Of a stretch of DNA of 64,000 nucleotides, positions 40,201 to 52,609 are shown in pieces. Location of the stretch: NCBI RefSeq assembly GCF_037975245.1, contig NC_092565.1, positions 6,304,999-6,368,998 of the forward strand, given 5' to 3'. The first letter of the stretch is position 1; each line of letters begins with the position of its first letter. Under the pieces are notes generated by a model, which worked only from the letters and a program-made list of their open reading frames with translations, was not told where the DNA came from and did not search any database. A program made the position numbers and the translations under genes. Source of the DNA: Apostichopus japonicus (Eukaryota; Echinodermata; Holothuroidea; Aspidochirotida; Stichopodidae).

Positions 40201-43200
40201 AACATCACTTAAATGCCAATGCTTTGCATGATAATCTCCAATCTGCATATCGCCAGTACCATTCAACTGAGTCAGCTTTACTAAGAGTACATAACGATAT
40301 TGCTGCAGCTCTTGACAAGAGGTCCCAAACAATGATGGTCATGTTGGACCTATCGGCAGCCTTCGATCTTATTGATCATGAGATCTTATTTAATCGTCTC
40401 CAACATACTTTTGGAATTGCGTCAAACTCATTAAAATGGTTTAAATCATATTTTAGGGACAGAATGCAATGTATACAAATTGATAATGTTATATCTGACG
40501 AGAAACAGCTAAGATTTGGGGTGCCACAAGGATCTGTACTTGGTCCTTTGATATATTGTATGTTTACCCGTCCAGTTGGAGAAATAATTCAGCGCCATAA
40601 CATCAACCATCACTGTTATGCTGATGATACACAATTGTATTTGAATTTTGGTGCCCTTGAGTCCTGGAATGATGTATCTTTAAAGGTCCAAGCATGCCTT
40701 TCAGATATAGTCAGGTGGATGCGGGTTAATTGCTTGAAACTTAACCAGGACAAAACTGAGTTCATTGTATTTTCACCAAAATTTCAGGGTAATGCTATTC
40801 AAGACTTGTATATAAATATGGGACCTAACACCATATGTTCAGTTCCTAAAGTAAAGAATTTAGGTGTATATCTTGATCACAATCTTACCATGGATAATCA
40901 AGTTGACTCTATCTGTAAGTCCTGTTATTGGCAGATCCGGAATATTGGCAAAATTAGAAGGTATATCTCAGATGATGCATGTAAGACTTTAATCCATGCC
41001 CTTGTGACATCAAAACTGGACTACTGCAATGCCCTGCTATATGGCCTGCCTCACAAGCTAACCGATCGCCTTCAGCGAGTTCAGAATCGCGCTGCACGGC
41101 TTGTGAGTCGCACTCGTAGACATGAGCATATTACACCCGTATTACGTGACTTACATTGGTTGCCGATTCATTGCAGGTTCAATTATAAGATTCTGTTATA
41201 TACATATAAGTCACTTAATGGTTTAGCCCCTATCTACCTCTCTGAATTAATGCATAAATACAAGCCTACTCGATCTCTACGCTCAGAATCCAAGTCCTTA
41301 CTTACCAAACCTGTCATTAAAACTTCTACATACGGAAACAGGCGTTTCGATTACTCATCTGCGACATTATGGAACAGTTTATCGGAGGAAGCTAAGTGTG
41401 CCAAAAATATAGATGAATTTAAAAAACTAGTCAAAACCTTTCTATTTAGATCTGCATTCCATTAACTGTGTTTTCTATACTATTTATTGTCACATTATTA
41501 CTACGCATTTTCCATTTTGCGTTTTTGCGTTTATAGCGCTTTTAAATTTAAAATTGTTGTCAGATTTATATATATTTTAAATTTTAAGAATTTGTTTGTA
41601 TCATTTTCGCTTTTACATTTGCAGTTTTTATACAATTTATTGTCAGTTGGTATTTAACAAATTTTCTACCCTTTTTATACCTTACATTATCGATTTATAT
41701 ATTTGTATATCATGTTTGTTTGTATTTTACTGTAAAGCGCCTTAGAGCAATTTCTGATTGGATAAGGCGCTATAGAAATTTTGTATAATAATAATAATAA
41801 TAATAAGCATATGCCACCAGTTATAAAAAATCTTGCATTGAATAAAAAAATAACTGCACAGTTATTTACACATTCTCACATGCCTGATTAAAAGTTAACA
41901 TTACAAACAAGAAGGCTACTTACAGGCGAACCCTCTGGAAGATTGTATGTTGGATTGGCATCAACTTGATTCCTAAAAGCTAGAACGAACCTTTCTGTGG
42001 TTGACTGTTGAATTATGATGTTTCGGGCATTAACAAGCGGAGATGCTACTTTGTCCTTTAGATCTTTGTAGTCAATAGAATTTAATCTGTGCAATCAGGG
42101 ACAAAAAAAATTAGAAGAGAAAAGGAAAATAAAAAGGCAACCTTGGTTAATCATTCATAAACTTTACAACAGATATCCAAGAAAATACATTTATTCTTCT
42201 TCTTCTAAATTTTAGGCATGTATCTAGATCTAGAGATAAGATGAATATGGGCTAGAAGGGCTTGTTAGAAAATGATTTGAAATATGAGGACCTCTTCATG
42301 AAGTTGTGTCCACTCTCTTGGTTCCCAAACTTACCTTATTTCAAAGTCCGGAATATTTTCGTTAAGAGAAATGACATTCAACGTCACAAATTGAGCTCCT
42401 GTAGGACTCTCATGGGATATGGCATGCTCCTCTGTTTTAACTACATTAAGATGACAATCTTGCTGATGAGCAATCTTCACACTGTATGGTGAAGTCTTGA
42501 TTATCCACGAATCTGTGACATACGTTCGTCTCCCAGCAGGTCCCGTCTGAAACTTGTCTATCCTTCGGAATTCTATGTTGATGGATGACGCTGCCAATCG
42601 CCACGAGTTACCGTGGTAACCTAGACTCTTTGCTATTGGGTGATTGTTCCAATTCTGCCGCTTCCACAGTAAAAACAAAGAAAGTCCTATTCCAAAGGTA
42701 CCAATTGCAGCACCAAGGAATATTATCCATGGTAATGTTAGTTGAGAAAAGCTGAAAAGGTCCAGTTTTTGACTGACAAATCCAAGGCCGATATAGTAAC
42801 CTAGACACAGAGAAAAACAAAACAAAGAATAAACTTTTAAACCTCATAACATGAAAACACAGACAAACTGGCAAGAAATGATTAATGGATATAATGACAT
42901 TCACATGTGCCTGTGAAGGCATTTCCAGAAACAGTGCACCTGAAAGCTCATTCCATAATCATTTTAAAGATCTGCTTTATTGGCTCCAATTATAGCACGC
43001 TATAGCTAGGAAAGTTTGTGATTATGTAACAGACCTGCATATAGCTTTTTAACACCATTAGGCTCTTTGTGTAACCACTGTGTAGACATATGTTCATGTC
43101 TATAATGTAGCTAATCATAGAGCATTCACAAAAAAACCTTCATACAAGAAAAGAAAAGGGGCAGGCATGGCAGACTAAATGGTAAAAAGAGGCCATTTAC

Positions 43201-43906
43201 GACCAAGGCAATTAGTTTTTGAAAGGTTACATTATTTATATATCCACACAGTAGTCTTGTATATTCAGCTATTCCTAAACTGAAAGTGCTCATGGTCATT
43301 TCAACAAAAATACTGTATGAATCATTCACTTCAGACAAAATTTGGTGCATGTTTGTTATCTGAATGACAACTGATGTGTACTTTATGGATTGTGGTCAAT
43401 AGCAATCAATCTTTCCTCTCAGATGTAGAGTACTATTTCCATCAATTGCTCAGACTGCAAGAGTTGCAAATTTCAATTTCAAACTTAGCAAGAATTCAGA
43501 TTTCTACAGACATTCCAAACTCTACCTTACTTTGACCTAGAAACGATCTCTGCGAGCAATGCTTGGCATCAAAATACTAACTGTTATGTCAGCAGATACA
43601 AACTACAAGAATAATAGAGGCCCAGCCTACTAACTTAATAAGACCAGAGTAAAACTTTGAATAGCTTTCACAGCTATGCTAAGGCTCAGATAATGAATTA
43701 CCCAATGGTAGTGCTGAATGTATAACAACATTGGCAGAAGTCTTCTTAATGTGATAATAGATCAAATGCATGTCTTCACTTCCCAGCCAGGAAGACAGGA
43801 TATTTTCTATAGTGAGACCAGCTGCTCGGAATTCAGTTGGTGTAAAAAGAAGGCACATTGTGAGAAGGAAGTAAACCACAGAAAACACAAATTCTTCAGA
43901 AGCCAT
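37259..43906 (-). CDS. TMEM129: TMEM129, ER-membrane RING-type E3 ubiquitin ligase
   Basis: E3 ubiquitin ligase of the endoplasmic reticulum membrane, known in ER-associated degradation. Coding exons in gene order: 43906-43702, 42800-42335, 42086-41924 and 37516-37259. They total 1092 nt, 363 residues plus TAA, against 362 in human. All phases join (1,2,0). The N terminus is a hydrophobic segment (about residues 7-23) followed by FTPTEFRAAGLT and SSWLGSED, as in the family. Two more membrane segments lie in exon 2 (YYIGLGFVS and LPWIIFLGAAIGTFGIGL). EFRRIDKF and the YVTDSWIIK region follow. The C-terminal atypical RING in exon 4 has CIGC, CVQCYCRPMWCCDCM, KWFASRQ and SPCPTCRSVFC, so all expected cysteines are present. 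Intron 3 is swollen to 4.4 kb by an antisense LINE. The gene is head-to-head with HTRA2. Confidence 0.95.
38112..41465 (+). mobile_element. L2-like LINE with intact endonuclease/reverse-transcriptase ORF
   Basis: One uninterrupted 1117-codon frame. A basic N-terminal region of about 150 residues has no recognised domain. Then comes an APE-type endonuclease: FLQNVRSISNK near 155, LTETWLG near 185, VGDLNFH near 302, CDHYAV near 376. The reverse transcriptase follows: NYRPVSNLP, LDLSAAFDLID near 745, GVPQGSVLGP near 803, and the YADD catalytic motif near 836. The C-terminal LHWLPIHCR and ATLWNSL blocks are typical of L2/CR1-type elements. Catalytic residues are present. It lies in TMEM129 intron 3, antisense to the host gene. 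No separate upstream ORF1 is seen. Confidence 0.93.
41466..41807 (+). mobile_element. LINE 3' UTR with GCGC stem-loop and (ATA)n tail
   Basis: T-rich 3' UTR ending in inverted GCGCCTTA (41737-41744) and TAAGGCGC (41763-41770), then CTATAGAAAT and an (ATA)n tail at about 41785-41807. This stem and tail are characteristic of L2-clade LINEs, whose reverse transcriptase recognises the 3' end. Confidence 0.85.
42963..43214 (+). repeat. Interspersed repeat family A, copy 2
   Basis: Copy of the 6478-6788 repeat in TMEM129 intron 1. It has the same block order, but the stretch following AAGGCA is shortened. Confidence 0.8.
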
Positions 43907-44885
43907 TGCTGAAAGAAAGGAAAAGAAATGTGAATTTGAAACTCTCACCTAATTTCACAAGTTAAAAGCATTAGCCTGCTCAGAAGAATGGCTCTCAGAC
44001 AATGTCGAGTATTGTAAAAAGATGTTTCATTCATGAACAAAATTAAACTGTCATTGTGTTTGAAATTACTTATCAATTGTGCCATCTTGTTCCCTTACTT
44101 CTACTTGTAGGCAACATCATATTTTTGGGAAGTTTGCTCTTTCAAGCCCATCAGACATACTGTATCTGCATGTCCTAATTTTCCAAACATTTTCTTTTCT
44201 ACAATTTTCTTTACTTTGTATTGAATTGAAGAGAAACCATGAAAGAACTAATAAATTGTATTCATATAAAATTATCAATTGCAATGTTGTTGAGCACACT
44301 AATTTAATGTTAAACGATAATCAAATGTTAAGCCTAACACTGTAACAGTAACACTAACAATGTAAGTGTTACAGTTAGTTAGGTTTTAGACCCTATTTCG
44401 TAACAGGCCTAGAAACTTACTAAGCCTAGTCCACACTACAGTAGGTTTGACCTACTGTATGTTATAGTTAATGAGGCAAATAATACCCTGGTTCTTTGCT
44501 AGTTTCGCTGTAACTTGATAGACTAATATATGACTGAAGCGTCACCTTTCCTTACTTGTAAGTTTCGGTAGATTGGGCTATGGTCCAGGTATTATTCGGC
44601 CAGGTCAGTGTGACAAGTTTGTCTACCAGTTATTCACTTGCATACACAGTACACTACGTAGCCTCCATGCAGACGACAAAATTAGATCATACTTTTAACT
44701 TGTTTGAGTTTTCCAGTCATATTTTTCATTTAAAATTATGGTACCTTCAAAAATTATGTTAAAAATATTAAAAATATTTCAATTTATGATTTTATGTTAT
44801 ATTTTACAGCATTCTTTAAAAAAAAGGTTATAAATCTACCCTTTATATTTTTTATAAGTTTGTACGTGCCTTGCAAAATTGCAAA
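43907..44885. promoter_or_regulatory. Shared divergent promoter region of TMEM129 and HTRA2
   Basis: 979 bp separate the two start codons, so both promoters must lie here unless 5' UTR introns extend them. It contains AGGCCTAG and AAGCCTAG near 44405-44430 and a short doubled TAACACT/AACAATGTAAGTGTTACAG stretch near 44335-44375. No TATA box can be assigned with confidence. Confidence 0.6.
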
Positions 44886-47367
44886 ATGGCAGCGCCCATG
44901 AGAGGATTGTTTTTCTTCGCTCGTTCCATAAGTAGGCCTTCGTCGGCTTCTTTTCTACTCAAAGGAAGCCAGAAGTGTATAGTTTGTCCGCAAAATGTCA
45001 TAGTGAGGAATATATCGCAGGATCAAGCTAGAAAAAATAAACTCGTTTTTTATAAAACTATTGGAAAGTTTGCAGCTCTGTTTGTGTTACTTGGAGTAAC
45101 TTCACCGTACTGGAGTCAATTGCAACATGCAGGAACAAGTTGGGAACCACGGAGGGACAAAAAGAGGAGAAAAATTGCTGCAGAAAGAGCAGCATTGGAA
45201 AGAAGTGACGAAAGTGGTAGCAGCAATGTGAATCACGGATTGCTTCCAGCAGTGAAAGCAGCAGAAGTCGTAGAGGGACATGAAGGGATCGGATATGTTC
45301 CGCCAAGATCAAAACGATTTAACTTTATAGCAGATGCAGTGGAAGTGGCAGCGCCTGCTGTGGTGTACATTGAAATCCATGGAAGGTTTGTTCAGTATTT
45401 TCAAAACAAACAAAAATCTTGCAAGTTTTATAAGGAGGTAGCACCATCTTGCTCTTCAGTTCTGTTGATTATGTGACTCTGCAAGTTAGGGTACCCAACT
45501 GATTTCATTCACAATTAGTTGTAGACAGTTACAAATGAATACATGAGTTTTCTGTAAAAACTTAGAAGGGTATTTCATTTGTCATTTTAAGCTTGTTGTA
45601 GTGATAAACACAAAGGACTGAATTGTTTTTGATACCAGCAAACTCTGTTTCAATGGTTTCATCAGTACTGCTTTGTTTCAGAGTCATCTATTTACACCCA
45701 TTCCTCTTTTTTTACAGAATTCCTCTGAGACGAGACAAAGTGCCAATAGCTAATGGTTCTGGTTTCATTGTATCAGCTGATGGTTTAATACTCACGAATG
45801 CTCACGTAGTTGCGAACAAGATGGTTCGTAATCAACAAGTAATGGTGAAGCTGTACGATGGACGTATGGTTAAAGGAGACGTCATAGCAATAGACTCTGT
45901 TTCTGACCTTGCTGCTATCAAGGTCTACACGGCAGTAAGTATTCAAAGACTATAGTGCTACCCAATCAGAATTGGACCCTTGATAAATGACTATTCCTGA
46001 CAGACATGTGTGGATGCTACTACTACTAGAGTAAGAATGATTTGAAGTTGTAGATACTGAGCTTTCCTCTCTCAGTAGCCCTATTAAAGTGGTCAAGGGA
46101 TGGGTTTGATATGTACATTTCCGGCTGATATGTGAACTTCATATTGCGGCAAATTAATTATTATTTGTTATCTTTGGGGTTAAAGGCAAAGTTTTGAATT
46201 CACAATTTGTATATATCTTCATTTCTCAAACAGGACAAGCTACCCACCCTGAGAATGGGCAAGTCTGGCAAATTACGCCCTGGGGAATGGGTGATTGCTA
46301 TGGGAAGCCCTCTGGCTTTGAGCGATACAATTACAGCTGGGATAGTGAGCACTGTGAACAGAACTAGCAAGGAGCTTGGATTAAATAAAGATATTAATTA
46401 TATTCAGACTGATGCTGCCATTAACGTAAGTTTCTGAAGGAGTTTTTTTTTCTCTTTAAATTCTCTTTGTTTTTATTAACCATACAAAAACAATTATCTG
46501 GAGAAAACTAAGGGCTACTAAAGTGCATATGAAAAAGTAAATATTTTGAATTGAAGTAATGGGTTCAGATGGAAATGTCTTGTGTAGTAACAGGTACTGT
46601 AACTGGTGTAGCCTTTACTTGGAGTGCATTTCCAACACTCATTGTTTAACTATTTATACAGAGTATTTTCCAGGCATCTTTTACATCTCTAGCATACATA
46701 TGTGTAAATAGTTGAAAAGGTGTATCTTTGGGAAGAAATATTGTAATACAAACTGAAGGAACAATGGAAAAAAAACTGACTGGGAAAATATAAACATTGG
46801 AAAAGAAAAGAGGCGAGGAGGGAGGTAGGTCTTGTGAGGTAGAGAGTGGATGGGAGTGTGACCTTTGAAACTTATACATGTAAGTTTTTAATGTTTCATT
46901 GGTGATAACTTTTTAATGGGGACCATTCTAAAAGTTGTATTTCTTGTTGAGGCATATATTTTCCTTATCTCAATGCTTGAACAGGTGGGAAATTCTGGAG
47001 GACCGTTGGTGAACCTAGATGGTGAGGCAATTGGAATCAATACCATGATGGTCACAGCTGGTATATCCTTTGCCATACCTAGCGATTATGCCAAGGATTT
47101 CTTGGATAAGGTTAGAAACCTTCAACTAAGCGAAAAAGGTATACAGAATACTTGGAAAATATATTAACACTATCATTTTTAGATTATGAATTCACATGCG
47201 TTTGATATAGTGTTTTGCATAATTACTGTTTCAAAGCTCAGTTGTACTATTGTAATATCAGTTTCTCTGAAGGCATTGTTGGCAGCAGCTTGAATAGTAT
47301 TGTGTAATTTTTAGATGGTTTGAATACTTCAAATTTAGCCGTACTGTAGTTAGGTTGGTATGTTGTA

Positions 47368-47424
<57 letters not shown>

Positions 47425-49262
47425 CATTTGTTTCACAAGGTGTCAACATGACATGAGGTCAATAATTAGGGTACCTCTTGTTCACTGCTGCTATTTCAAA
47501 ACTTGCTTCTAATAAATAAATATAAATACCATATATTAAAGTGCTGTTATCATGAAATAAAACATGCTCAAGAGCACTGTACAAAAGAACCAAAACCTGG
47601 AATATAAAATTACCAAACTTAAGAAAACCTAAAAGTAATAACAACAGCAGTAAAAGTAAAACATGCTCAAGAGCACTGTACAAAAGAACCAAAACCTGGA
47701 ATATAAAAATACCAAACTTAAGAAAACCTAAAAGTAATAACAACAGCAGTAAAAGTAAAACATGCTCAAGAGCACTGTACAAAAGAACCAAAACCTGGAA
47801 TATAAAAATACCAAACTTAAGAAAACCTAAAAGTAATAACAACAGCAGTAAAAGTAAAACATGATATAAGACAGGGTAATAAACCACAATAAAGAACATA
47901 AAAATATAAATATACATAAATATGGGCACAGTAAAGTGAATAAAACAAAGTAATGTATACATTTCTTCCGCAAGATAATCACATGCTGTAAAATAATTCT
48001 TCCCGTCTTCCAGGCGACTCTGAAAAGGGTTCCTCTGGGATGTATGACAAGTTCTTTGGTTCCAAATCAAGCCCTGCGAAAGATTTCAGTGAAGGTGTAA
48101 AAAGAGGATATTTGGGCATCACGATGTTGACCCTGTCCCCTCACATCCTGAGTGACCTGCAGCAGCGTGCAGTAGAATTTCCAGACGTGACTCATGGGGT
48201 CTTGGTTTACAGGATTGTGATTGGCTCCCCGGCCCAAATGTAAGTATGATGTATGATGGAATGATCTGTTTGGCTAATACAGTTCTAGTTCTTCACTATG
48301 CAGAATGAGAGTGAAGCTATGTAATCAGGAAAATGCATTATCCTTTCTTGTTTCTCAGCCTTCTTGGTCAAAGAATCATCATTGAAGTGCATTTAATACT
48401 CACAGCAGTTTTCCTGTTGGACCTGTCGGTGGCTTGTGATACTTGGGAATTACAAGGTCATCAGCATTCCCCCACAAATATGCTAGACAGGATAAATCTG
48501 GTCACCAATGAACATTCTTAGATTTCTGTTACTGCCATATCACACTTTTATTCGACGAGTCACCTCTTTGGTAATTTGACCCTGTGTTGTCCATTAAACT
48601 AGATGAAGTACTTTATAAAAAGCTTTCAGTGCAGTTTAGCATGCTTACATTGAAGTTGTCCAAACTGCTTCTCAAATATGCTTTGGAAAAAGAAGGAGTT
48701 TGGAATGTTAGTTTGCTATAAAGTCAGAAGGATAAAAAGGTTTGAGAAGAAAATACGCTATATAAAATAAATACGCTATAAATAATAAATCAACTTGCAA
48801 ACATTTAGTTTCCTCAGTATTAGCTCTACGTCCATACTCCTTGTGTGTGATCAAATTCTGGTCTACTACATGTTATATTATTTTCTCCTTGGTTTATTTG
48901 GCAAAGTTGTGCCAAAGTTCGTTTTATTGTTTGTAGTCTCTCTCCAAAAGATCAATTCAATTTCTTCATGTTCCCAAAAAGGCATCTACATGAAAGCAGA
49001 TCCACTCTGCTGTAATCGTACAAATGTTTTTTTTTTTTTTTAAGACTTGTGCCTGAATTAGACTTATTTTTCTAATAGCATCAACAACTTATTCTTTTCT
49101 TCAAGGTCGGGTTTAAAAGCTGGTGATGTCATCACACACATGGATAGTCAACCAATCAAATCCGCCGAAGATGTCTATAGAGTTGTGCATGCATCCAAAC
49201 CGATAAATGTTACCATTGTCCGTGGAAGGGAGGTTATCAAAGTAAAAGTCACACCAGACTAA
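44886..49262 (+). CDS. HTRA2: HTRA2/Omi, mitochondrial serine protease
   Basis: Mitochondrial intermembrane-space serine protease of the HtrA family, acting in protein quality control and, in vertebrates and flies, in apoptosis. Coding exons: 44886-45385, 45718-45934, 46234-46425, 46985-47138, 48014-48239 and 49106-49262. They total 1446 nt, 481 residues plus TAA, against 458 in human. All phases join. The start is ATG 44886 (MAAPMRG). Residues 1 to about 45 are Arg/Ser-rich like a mitochondrial presequence, followed by a hydrophobic anchor ([13 protein letters not shown]). The conserved FNFIADAVE...APAVVYIEI opens the protease domain. The catalytic triad is H196 (TNAHVV), D230 (VSDLAAIK) and S307 ([12 protein letters not shown]). 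A PDZ domain spans exons 5-6 ([11 protein letters not shown] to VYRVV). No clear AVPS-type IAP-binding tetrapeptide is seen. Confidence 0.96.
47372..47422. repeat. (TA)n microsatellite
   Basis: About 25 TA units in HTRA2 intron 4. Confidence 0.95.
47560..47863 (-). repeat. 99-bp tandem triplication of an L2-like tail
   Basis: Three head-to-tail copies of a 99-bp unit start at 47560, 47659 and 47758, plus the first bases of a fourth. I see a single T/A difference between copy 1 and the others. Because 99 is a multiple of three, the minus strand stays open with a 33-residue Leu-rich repeat that is not a real protein. Read on the minus strand, the unit leads into TGTACAGTGCTCTTGAGC...AACAGCACTTTAATA, which resembles an L2 3' end. 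It lies in HTRA2 intron 4. Confidence 0.9.
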
Positions 49263-52200
49263 GCACAACGAGTTTGAAGTCAAAGAAAACTTACAAAGGA
49301 TATAATCCATGAGTCCTAGCAGATATTATGGTTTCACATACATGGGTGGATAAAGCAGAATAATGGATCCATGCAACCACTGCCATAGGATAAATAAATA
49401 ACAGTTTCCTGTTGAAATATTCTCTACCAAACGATAGCATCAAGAGGTACATATAGTAACTTTGGTGAGATCTTCATTTGGCCATTCAATACCTTGTTAC
49501 ATTTGGAGAAAAATCTTTTGAAAAGCACTAATAATTTGTCTGTGAAAGTGGCTGGACCACAAAGGTTAAGACTTTAAAGTCACCTCTTCAGATGTACATT
49601 CTTGCAGCAGCTTGAAAGAACATTACAGAAAATGTTCCCACAGATAGAGCAACTTGGATTTAAATAATAACATTAATATCAAATCTCACCATAACATGAA
49701 TATTAGATAATCTTTTCCCCCCTAGATGTAGGTCGTTAATGGTTGTGAGGAATGTGCTCACATTATAACATGTTTGTCTTTTTTTTTTTGAATGTGGATA
49801 CCTCTGTATGAAAGTCTTCCATGGCCTCATCATGCAATTCTTTCACAATGATTTTCTTGATTTTGATGCTAAACCCTATAAACTGCTGCCATTCGGTAGT
49901 GATTTACATAGGATTTCTGTTTTTTTTTATATCTTTGTATGATACCTTGCAAATTTACTCTTGTGATAAACTGTTTTTTTTGTTTTGTTGAGATGGGCTT
50001 TTTATTTGCTGTGCCTTTTCTTTGCTATTAACTTTAATCCACTTAAGACTTTCTTAAGTTTGATAATGCAACTTTGGTTTGGCAACATTTGATGCTTGGT
50101 TCTTGACAGGATAAGAAAACCGTTTAAGTTTTCACTGATCTACATGCCAACGATCAGAAAAGCATCCTCTTTGTGAAAACCCAGTGAAAGAGCTATTGAC
50201 TTAAGACTTGATAAAGAACCACTTTAGATATGAATGTATTAAGTTTTCTAAAGAGCCAGACATGATTGAGGTTTATAGTCTTTGCTAACCATAATTATGC
50301 ATCATTCCAGAATCATCACTTATGGGTCATCACTATTGCTTCCAAAACCACTGAAGTTTATTGAGAGATGTTTGGAAGTCAAAGTATGTATGTAAAACTA
50401 CTCAATGTGTTTTCATTTCAAACACATCTCTAGAATTGGAAAAGAAAAGGGTGAAAAAAGGATTGATTAAAATGTAAATATACAGGAGATGATAAAATTC
50501 TGAGCTCAAGGTGGTATAATTTGGCAAACTATGAAAGAGAGGTACATCATTCCTTATATTTGGCCTTATACTTCAGATAACCAGTAAAATTATTCAGGTT
50601 TTTCATTTATGTATCAAATGATCTACTACGCAAGAAACTGGAACTGTCTCACACTTGCTGTCAATACATAATTAGTAATAAACACCATATTAGTGAAAAA
50701 GGTCTTCTATTTTTTAATGACTGTTTCTTTTATCTATATTTTTTATTTCCTTCTTGTTATTAATAATCTATGCTGCCCAAGAAATTCCACGGAAATGGTA
50801 GCCGTGCAATGGCGGAGGCTAAAGAAAGCAAATCACAGGATTCCGATAACTTTTTGGAAGAAGCTCATCCCTGAATGTAGCTAAGAACAGTGATACATTT
50901 TGTGTGTGTCATCCTATGCACAGTCCCAATGGGACTGTGTAGAGGTTTTGAAGTCAGGACCTAGACATATGAGTAATATCGGTTTGGGGAGCAGATCGAC
51001 AAGGGAAAGCTGTAGATGTACACAGCATTGAATGGTAAACTGGTAGTTTGTCCATATCGAAAGTTAAAGTTACTGCAAAATTGAGTATAGAAGTGTATTT
51101 TAACAGACTAGGTGAACCAATAAGATTATTGCTACAAGCTGTATACAAGTTTGCTGTAGCAACTTGTGGTTTGTGAAAGAATGAGGGGTGGTTGGTAGTC
51201 TTACGGGCAATTTGTAAGGTTTCATGTCACTTCTTCCATTTTAAGTAACAGTAATCCTTGAAGCTCTGTCTTAACATGCAAATGAGGTGCATTTACTAAA
51301 CATACAACAAAGAAATACAAAACAAAAGTGATACCAATAATATAATAATGCCCTTTTAGGGATGTTTTATTCTAACGACGAATAAATCTATCCAATAAGA
51401 CTATCTAGAATCAGAGCTATTACAGTGGTTTACAGCTATTAAACTACTTTTCCCTGGAAGTTTTCAGTTTATGTTAAATTTGCCCACCTATGTTTTCTGA
51501 CGTGGTAAAAAAGTAGTCTGCTGATCTAGCTTCCATCTTCAGGAAGAGTAGAGTAGACTTGTAACATGATGTAAGAGCATCAAAGCACATCAATTTTGCA
51601 TTAATATGTTGACACAAGCAAACCTAAAATATTATGTAATAATAATATCAATGCATAGCTTTTATATAAGCCCCTCCAGAGTTAATCAAATCAAATAAAA
51701 AAAATAGAGAAACTCCCCATGTCAATGAAAAAACAAACGAACATGTAGATTATGCCCATAAAGATAAATACAAGATAAATAAATACTCAAACTGAAACTG
51801 CTTTCTCTTTCAATGTAAATAATATGCAGCATTCAAATTTACTTTAACACAAAGAACAGCAGAAATATAAATAAATAATATTTCGAAACTTCAAACATTT
51901 GTTAATGATGTGGAGAGCAATAGTATTGATGTCAATTTTCTTCCACTTTGGTGTTTAAAGATCTGAATGGCAAAACCATATAATTTAATCTTATTTAACA
52001 GAATGGTGAATATAATATTGATATATTTTTATCATTGAATTTGTGTTACGGATGCATGACATTGTTTAGCTAGAACAGTTCTTCTTGGGTAGAACTTAGA
52101 GGGTCATAGTTTTCTGTCATTGTGATTTGTGACATGTCGTTCCATTCGAAGCAAAGTCACTCTGTGACACATCGATATGGTCCGAAAGAAGTGGTATATG

Positions 52201-52609
52201 TTAGATTTTACTTGAATGCTAACAGGAACCTGCATCTTGAGATGTAGATAAATTCTATGCATAGATTACAGGATGACTACGGCCTTGCATGAGTGGAAGG
52301 AATATATTTTGATCTTCTGCAGACGTACATTTATACAAGTTATATAACTGGTGCATAACTTTCAACTTATAAATATGAACATAATGTGAAATACGGCAAA
52401 ATACACTGCCCCTCAAAGGGAAAACAACACCTCTCTGTATAAATTGCAAATAGGACAGGCCTTCATATCCACCAGCAGTTACTGCTTGCTTCAGAATACT
52501 GTTTTATGCAGTAAATGAATCATTTTTGAGGAAAGCTTTCATCCCTCCTGTCAAGCCCTTTCGGATTTGCAGCGCTGATAATTAGCAGTCGTAGGTTTTT
52601 TCGATGACC
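49263..52609. other. Convergent 3' regions of HTRA2 (+) and LRRC27 (-)
   Basis: No coding exon is recognised. Plus-strand AATAAA signals at 49393-49398 and 50677-50682 allow a short or a roughly 1.4-kb HTRA2 3' UTR. A minus-strand AATAAA near 51367 could end LRRC27. The rest is AT-rich with short T runs. Confidence 0.5.

Larger units (their letters stand above)
37517..41923. other. TMEM129 intron 3, largely LINE sequence
   Basis: This intron holds an antisense L2-like LINE. Bases 37860-38111 may be the element's 5' untranslated part, but I could not fix its 5' end or a target-site duplication. Confidence 0.6.

Noticed and set aside
44871-44885. Upstream extension of HTRA2 reading frame
   Set aside because: The extra codons begin with TTG rather than ATG; ATG at 44886 starts a typical mitochondrial presequence.
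47459-48070. 203-codon minus-strand frame rich in leucine
   Set aside because: It is produced by the 99-bp tandem repeat inside HTRA2 intron 4 and overlaps HTRA2 exon 5 on the other strand.
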